Shown: positions 58,609 to 64,000 of the stretch, in pieces
How the letters are laid out: every line of letters starts with the position of its first letter
How positions within the stretch are numbered: the stretch's first letter is position 1
Assembly: GCA_963585895.1 (NCBI GenBank)
Contig: OY757904.1
Coordinates: 82,492,889-82,556,888, forward strand
Direction: 5' to 3'
Length of the DNA stretch: 64,000 bases
Origin: Sepioteuthis lessoniana
Lineage: Eukaryota > Mollusca > Cephalopoda > Myopsida > Loliginidae
Position numbers and translations under genes: made by a program
The notes under the pieces: generated by a model
Told to the model about the DNA's origin: nothing
Database searches by the model: none
What the model saw: only the letters and a program-made list of their open reading frames with translations

Positions 58609-58686
58609 GCAGTATGTAAAAAGAAGGCAGAAAATCTTATTCTTGTAAAAGAGAATGAGATTTTCTGCCTTCTTTTTACATACAGC
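58609..58686. repeat. Near-perfect long hairpin, about 35 bp arms
   Basis: The left arm begins GCAGTATGTAAAAAGAAGGC and the right arm ends GCCTTCTTTTTACATACAGC. The arms pair over about 35 bp with three mismatches around a loop of a few bases at about 58645-58650. Too well preserved for its AT-rich setting. Confidence 0.88.
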
Positions 58687-59601
58687 AAAAATATAATATC
58701 CATCTCATTTTCAGAGACATGAGTTTTTTGTTTTAAGCAAACCTTTCCAAGTGAAGTGAAATACAAGCAGCTTCATCCAGAATTTGGAGTTTCTAATAAA
58801 GCCCTTCATTGGATCTAATTAACATTAAAAACCCCAAATTAGTTCTGCTCTGTAGTACTTAGAAATCTAATGGCTCAAACTCAAGATATAAACTTTCCTG
58901 TCATTGTTTTATATCTAATTTCATATGTTCACCGAAGAACTTCATAATTTTATTGGCAGGGTATTGGTGTATTAAGGTCAGAAGTGTATGGGAGTAAACT
59001 TAGATCCTAGGCATGCATGTAATACATCATGATATGTAAATTATGCTATACAAAAAATTATATAATTGTTGAATAATTAGAAAACACTGATCAAATTTTT
59101 ATGAGTTTAGTTTGTGGTGACTGGTAAAATCCAAAATCCTGAAGGCTGATTTTCAAGGCAGATCAGCATTTTCTCCTTAAAATACTGGTTCAACTCAATC
59201 TTCTTTTTTCTAATTAGGCCTTTCGCCAAACTTAACTAAGCTTCATAAAATATTGATAATCAATAACCAATATCAATAATCAATTTACAAATCCACACTA
59301 AGATTTTACTAATCTGAAAATATCATCAGTGAATATCAAAATGTTTTTTAAAATCTGAATCAGAAATATATTTACATTAAGTAAGGCAATTGTTGTCGAG
59401 TGATGGTTAAGAAGGGAAAGAAGATCATTACAGTGTGCTTTCTAATTATAACCTTGAGTCAGACTAAACAAAACACAGTAAACCTTAATATTAAAGCTCA
59501 GCTTAAAATGCTTAATATAGAGTGATGGTGAACAAGCTTATCTCACAAGCTTATAGGTCAAGCAAGTTTGAGCCTTATAATTGTGGTAGAGTAAACTAAG
59601 C

Positions 59602-59671
59602 TTAAGATTTATCTACATAAAGATTTATTTACATAAGAAGTGCAAATAAATCTTTTTGTAGATAATCTTAA
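59602..59671. repeat. Imperfect hairpin, 28-29 bp arms, 13 nt loop
   Basis: TTAAGATTTATCTACATAAAG... (59602-59630) pairs with ...CTTTTTGTAGATAATCTTAA (59644-59671), with one mismatch and one bulge. Confidence 0.8.
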
Positions 59672-60149
59672 GTAAATCCTAAGATAATCTTAAATAAATA
59701 TTTAGAAGCGGAACATATTTAGAAATTTATACTTTTTTCAAGTATCAATTGCAAAGCTGAAAAAATACATAATTCCAACATTATTAATTTTTGACAAGTA
59801 TTTCTTTCATTTTAGTTTCCATTTTTCTGTGCCATCACTTAGTGCAACAGTCTACAGCAGTGAGTAAAATGGATGGTTCAGAAATAAAAAATAAGTTCCA
59901 GGTGAGATTCAAAGTTATACTCATCTTACCTATATATGGCAGGTATTGATTGAGCTTCCAGTTTTTAAATTCAGTCTTTAGTTTTAGTTTCAATTGCTTA
60001 GCACCATATTTGTTATTATTTTTATGCACACAAATTGTAATAGTAGAAGTAATATTATTTTGATATTCTAGATTTTCCCGTAGCTTAATCAGCAGAACAG
60101 TTACTCTTCATATTATAGAGACCTTAAATAAGTACAAGCCTAACAAGTT

Positions 60150-60890
60150 TTTATAAAATTTTATTTTCTTTGATACCATAAAAACCAAAATTTTATTATT
60201 TCAAGTAGAATATGATACAATCAAAATGGATAGTATTAGGCATTATATAAAAATCTATTTCTAAGAAAAAAACCAAGCTGACCACGTCCTTGCAGCTTGG
60301 TTTGGCCAGAGTGGAAATGGGAGAAGTAATCTCAGACAATATGGCACCAAAAAGCTACCTCCTCCTTTTGTTGAGAACTACTACTGAGACCTTCAGTACA
60401 AATTTGGGAATTCAATGAACTTTGTTTCCCGGACACTCTCTCAGATAAGTTCCAGCAAATTGCACTAAAATTTGCAACACTTTAACTTTTCTATCCATTT
60501 CTTTCTTGTTTCTTTTGTATAAAATTTCCTTTGAAAACTTATCTTGTCTGTGTTATCTTTTTGAATCACTATCCAAACTAGAAAGCTGCAGAACTTACCC
60601 TTTGAACTTTGCACACTAAAGACCCCTAAAAGTATTACCCAGTGAAATACTAAACTTGGCTTTAGTGTCACTCTCTTTATATCAAATTTTATTCTCTTTA
60701 ATTCTCTTTATATTGCACATTTTACCATTTTAATTTCCTTTATATTGCAAATTTTATCCTTCAAAATTTCTTTTAATTATTCCATACAAAACTCTACATC
60801 AGTGAAACTCTGTGACCAATAATATGAATACATAACTGTTCCAAAATAATAACACCTATTATAAACATCTATGCTATTTTATTTTGGTAT

Positions 60891-60922
<32 letters not shown>

Positions 60923-61260
60923 CCCAAGAATTTCTAATTAAAAGATAAATGAAACATACTATTTATTATTTTAATGGAAAATGATACACTCAAAATAGAT
61001 ATTATTAAGTACAATTTATTTGCAAACTCTACTGCATTAATACTCTGTAACCAAAAAAAAAAAACTGATTTGAAAATACACTTACTATGTAGAATTTTGG
61101 ATTGGAGTGTCATCTTTTTTGACTTTATATATTCTTATATTTTGGCTCCAGAGTTGCATTGCTGTAGAGTTTTGCAATGAATAATATCTAATGATATTCT
61201 TTTTATTGTTTAATCCAATAAAAGGACAACAAAATTTGGTTTGGGTGTATATATTTTTGG
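60150..61260. repeat. Palindromic MITE family D, two copies (60150-60262 half; 60935-61260)
   Basis: 60150-60262 has TTTGATACCATAAAAACC, TATTTCAAGTAGAATATG and ATCAAAATGGATAGTATTAGGC. 60935-61260 has both halves: TTTTAATGGAAAATGATACAC, AACTCTACTGCATTAATACTC and, inverted, GTTGCATTGCTGTAGAG, GATATTCTTTTTATTGTTTAATCC. Between them, 60270-60930 is unassigned and has a (TA)n tract at 60893-60922. Confidence 0.6.
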
Positions 61261-61332
61261 TTTCCAGATTTAAAAAAAATGTAAGTTCAAGTCTGACCTT
61301 GAACTTATTCTTGATATATTTCTGGTCCATGC

Positions 61333-61393
61333 TATTTTGTCTTACTACTGTAGGCTAATGTAGAACATTAGCCTACAGTAGTAAGACAAAATA
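61333..61393. repeat. Perfect hairpin, 29 bp arms, 3 nt loop
   Basis: Left arm 61333-61361 (begins TATTTTGTCTTACTACTG), loop AGA, right arm 61365-61393, an exact complement. No homologous sequence elsewhere in the window. Confidence 0.92.
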
Positions 61394-61535
61394 AGTAGGT
61401 ATAAGAAAAAACAAATAGAATAAGATAAATGAAATAAATATTTAAAAAAATCAAATTAATAAAAGAAACAATGCTTCATCTAGTCAAAAATTTAAACTAA
61501 GATAATTATATATCATTTTCAGGAATCAATTCTGA

Positions 61536-61538
<3 letters not shown>

Positions 61539-61570
<32 letters not shown>
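61539..61570. repeat. (AT)n microsatellite
   Basis: Uninterrupted AT run of about 32 bp. Confidence 0.9.
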
Positions 61571-61574
<4 letters not shown>

Positions 61575-61860
61575 AGTAGAAATGGGAAAATATCAAAATT
61601 ATTGAGCACATATCTTGTGAACTGCATATCTCTTCCTGTTGAGTAATTTCATCCATGGTACATCCTTGTTTACCTGTTGGCTGTTTGAACATTAATAAAT
61701 ACACTTACCTGAAAGAAAAAAAAACAAAAAATAAATAAAATTGACATTTATTATTAAATCACAATTAATAACATAAATAATATGAATAATAAAAATAGTA
61801 TCATTTTTTTAAATTTTTCACATTAAATTCAAATGAGTCAGCCTCAAAATCACTATGATA

Positions 61861-61906
61861 ATATTATATAGCCCACTGACCAAATATTATATAGCCCACT
61901 GACCAA
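61861..61906. repeat. Perfect 23 bp tandem duplication
   Basis: The 23 bp unit that begins ATATTATATAGCCCACTG occurs at 61861-61883 and 61884-61906 without a mismatch. Recent replication slippage. Confidence 0.92.
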
Positions 61907-62036
61907 ATCATACAAAGAACAAAACCAACTATGTGAATCAAAAGAGTAAAAAGAAATATCTCTTTCTTGAATTGCAATATAATATTCTGAAATATTTTTT
62001 TTGAATACATCTGTTTCAAGATAATCCTCATTATAC

Positions 62037-62551
62037 TACCCTTGGCAAAAATTATGGAATTAACACATTTAAACAATGTTCACTGAGGTTTTTTATTTAG
62101 CAGTAAATAAACTAATAGCAGATAAAACACAAAACAATTTTAATCTAATAGTTGAATATTCTGGTTTTATAAAATATTCCTTAAACAACTTTGATTAAAC
62201 TATTTAGATTAATCGTATAATTTTTTTCAAAGCTATACAAAAAAAAAAAAAAAAAAAATGAAATAACCCAATGTTGAAAAATTATCCAATTCATTGATAC
62301 AAATATAAGAACTAATTCTTAGTTACCCTTCTTCAAACTTTAAGACAACCTAAATAATTTCAGGCAGGGATTTCATTAAATCAAAGCAATATTCCTTATC
62401 TTTCACAAATTACAGTTAATAGATCATATTTGGTGGACAGAGTCTTCAAATGAATCATTATCTATTATTAAAGTTTAATTTCTCCTTAATAAAAAACCAA
62501 GGTGGGCATTCTCTAAGTGTTCTAATTCCATCATTTTTGCCAGAAGTTCTA
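62037..62551. mobile_element. Non-autonomous Tc1-type MITE
   Basis: About 0.5 kb with inverted ends: CCCTTGGCAAAAATTATGG reading in at 62039, and TTCCATCATTTTTGCCAGAAG reading out at 62525-62546, each next to TA. Inner parts 62083-62230 match in reverse the 3' region of the Tc1 relic at 47040-47165 (TTTAGCAGTAAATAAACTAAT, AAAATATTCCTTAAA). No transposase remains. An A19 run sits at about 62239-62258. Confidence 0.7.
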
Positions 62552-63734
62552 GAAAACTGTTTGGAATCGAGATGCTGAAACATTAAGTTGATATGATTAA
62601 ATTTCTAAATAAAAATATCATTACTACTCAATCATTTTTTTTTCAGATAAGTATCTTTTGTTGTATTATAAGCAAATGGCTATTGGAACATGAGTTGACA
62701 TTATTCAATCTCTTTTCCACTGGACAAACTGTTATCCAGCACTCCATGGCTGGTCTTGCAGAGCTCACAATTTAAAAGTGTCACTCACCTGAGGTGGCAG
62801 TGAATCCCAGTATATACATATCTCATAGGATTTCATGATTCAGCCTCTGGCACTTTTTTTTTTCTTCTGGTGGCTTGAGTGTGAATGATGAATGAAGAAG
62901 TACTGTCCCTCAAATAATAAAGAAGCTACCACATAGGGTCCATAGACCATTTCTTCCTAGTTCCACATTTTTAATAACTAACAGACTGAATAAAACAAGA
63001 AATGGTCCTAACACTAAAAAGTCAAGTTATGCTTTTGTGTGCCAACAGATAACCATTCCTGACTTAGCATTCTGTCACTGATCATGCCAGTCACCCATTT
63101 GGGTGTCAATGCAACATTTTTATCTTTATTGTCTTCATCTTAATGTTTTGTCCAATATACTTTCCAGCTTACCTCATACATGTATTGTCTGTAGTAATCT
63201 TAAGAGAATCTTAATTACTTTACTTTTTTCAGGAAGCAGACATTAAGGAATGAACTTACAAGTAAATGCTGACAAAATGAATATATTATATATTATATAT
63301 TAGATGTCCATAAAAGAAAATTTGCTCTCATTTAAATGGAGAAGGTTGACATTCTCTGAAGATGGATGCTGAGCCTCTTTTGAACTCAAAGTCATGGAAT
63401 AAGAAATAAAATACAAACATGTTACCTGTCAGCTGGAAGGGGCATACATGAGAGTCAAGGGGGAGGGGGCAAATGAACTTTGAACATCTCTGATGGCATT
63501 ATGCAGCTTTAAAAAACACGTGGGCAGAGAATAAAAATTCATGAGTGTTTCAAAACATTTTTGTCTAGTATTTCCTGAACCATTATACTATATAACAAAT
63601 AGACCAACATTCATTTAATAGCTTTGTATATGGAGATTATTTTTATAAATAAAATTTTGTTATAATTATTATAACAACTAAAAGTTTTTATTTCCTGACA
63701 TTGTTTTAACTTATGGAATGTGACTAGAGAATTA
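62552..63734. other. Non-coding; faint RTE trace
   Basis: 63235-63300 resembles the RTE region around NAHKTEYM (CTTACAAGTAAATGCTGAC, AAAATGAATATAT), but the stretch is too short to be sure. 62690-63180 is unassigned and less AT-rich than its surroundings. Confidence 0.35.
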
Positions 63735-63830
63735 AAGAGTTTAGATTGTCAGCATCTTATCAGGATTTGAACTTGGCTTCCTGAAACCATTTCCTGATAA
63801 TAACCATTGTACCAGATGAGCTTCCTTTGT
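63735..63830 (-). repeat. SINE family B, tRNA-like head only
   Basis: The minus strand reads CATCTGGTACAATGGTTATTATC (A box) and CAAGTTCAAATCCTG (B box) at normal spacing. The family B body does not follow. A lone SINE head or a tRNA pseudogene. Confidence 0.6.
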
Positions 63831-64000
63831 CTGTGTAGGTTGACTGCCAATTAATACTGCATTGAAAAAAATAAAATAAGCAAAATATGTTGAATTTCTG
63901 GCTATGGTAGTTATAGTTTACTTCACTTTAATCTCCAAGGGAAAGGTATGATCCCTTCAAAACACATCCACATAAAATTAGCTAGTGTCAAAATAGCAAC

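Larger units (their letters stand above)
58296..60149. other. AT-rich non-coding with two hairpins
   Basis: Apart from the hairpins at 58609-58686 and 59602-59671, nothing is recognised. A weak tRNA-like pair (GGTGAACAAGC and CAAGTTTGAGCC) at 59527-59573 might be a decayed SINE head. Confidence 0.45.

Overview
This is an AT-rich, intron- or intergenic-type stretch of a large animal genome. It holds no complete host gene. The mix of elements fits a mollusc, most likely a cephalopod such as an octopus: tRNA-derived SINEs, 5'-truncated RTE-type LINEs, mariner and Tc1 relics, solo LTRs, and long dinucleotide microsatellites. That assignment is inference from repeat style and from remembered protein families, not from a search.

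Layout. 0-17.6 kb is a repeat graveyard: tRNA SINEs, an R2/R4-like LINE relic, many copies of a roughly 0.6 kb retroposon (here 'family A'), an internally deleted mariner at 9.1-9.9 kb, and a degraded RTE LINE on the minus strand (14.3-17.1 kb) split twice by family A. 17.7-22.8 kb is different. It is nearly free of recognisable transposons, is rich in homopolymer runs and trinucleotide tracts, and contains the best host-gene signal: a minus-strand first coding exon at 21458-21548 with a signal-peptide-like product and a near-perfect 5' splice site. If real, its gene runs leftward and the repeat-filled left part of the window is intron. 23.8-25.0 kb is a 1.2 kb A/G-only-like block.

25.5-37 kb is repeats again. 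It includes the youngest-looking LINE piece, a 312-codon open RTE reverse transcriptase fragment at 26857-27792, inserted in a family A copy. It also holds a fragment of a nested mariner pair, a candidate solo LTR, three copies of a second tRNA SINE ('family C') and several long (TA)n tracts. 37-48 kb holds a solo LTR (38907-39978), Tc1 and mariner relics, and a second nested mariner pair (43.7-45.4 kb). 48-64 kb holds a young SINE with a 14 bp target duplication, palindromic MITEs ('family D'), a maT-like transposase relic, a CR1-like LINE split by family A, a solo LTR with a clean 5 bp target duplication inside family A (56490-57666), several near-perfect hairpins, and a 0.5 kb Tc1-type MITE.

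I found no gene cluster, CRISPR array, rRNA or credible stand-alone tRNA gene, and no coherent new 'system'. The most interesting material is family A (a SINE-like element without an obvious tRNA head, with a 3' hairpin, an AACC tail and 13 bp target duplications), the duplicated mariner-in-mariner composite, TTAGGG-like repeats at a shared mariner deletion junction, the short perfect hairpins, and the signal-peptide exon.
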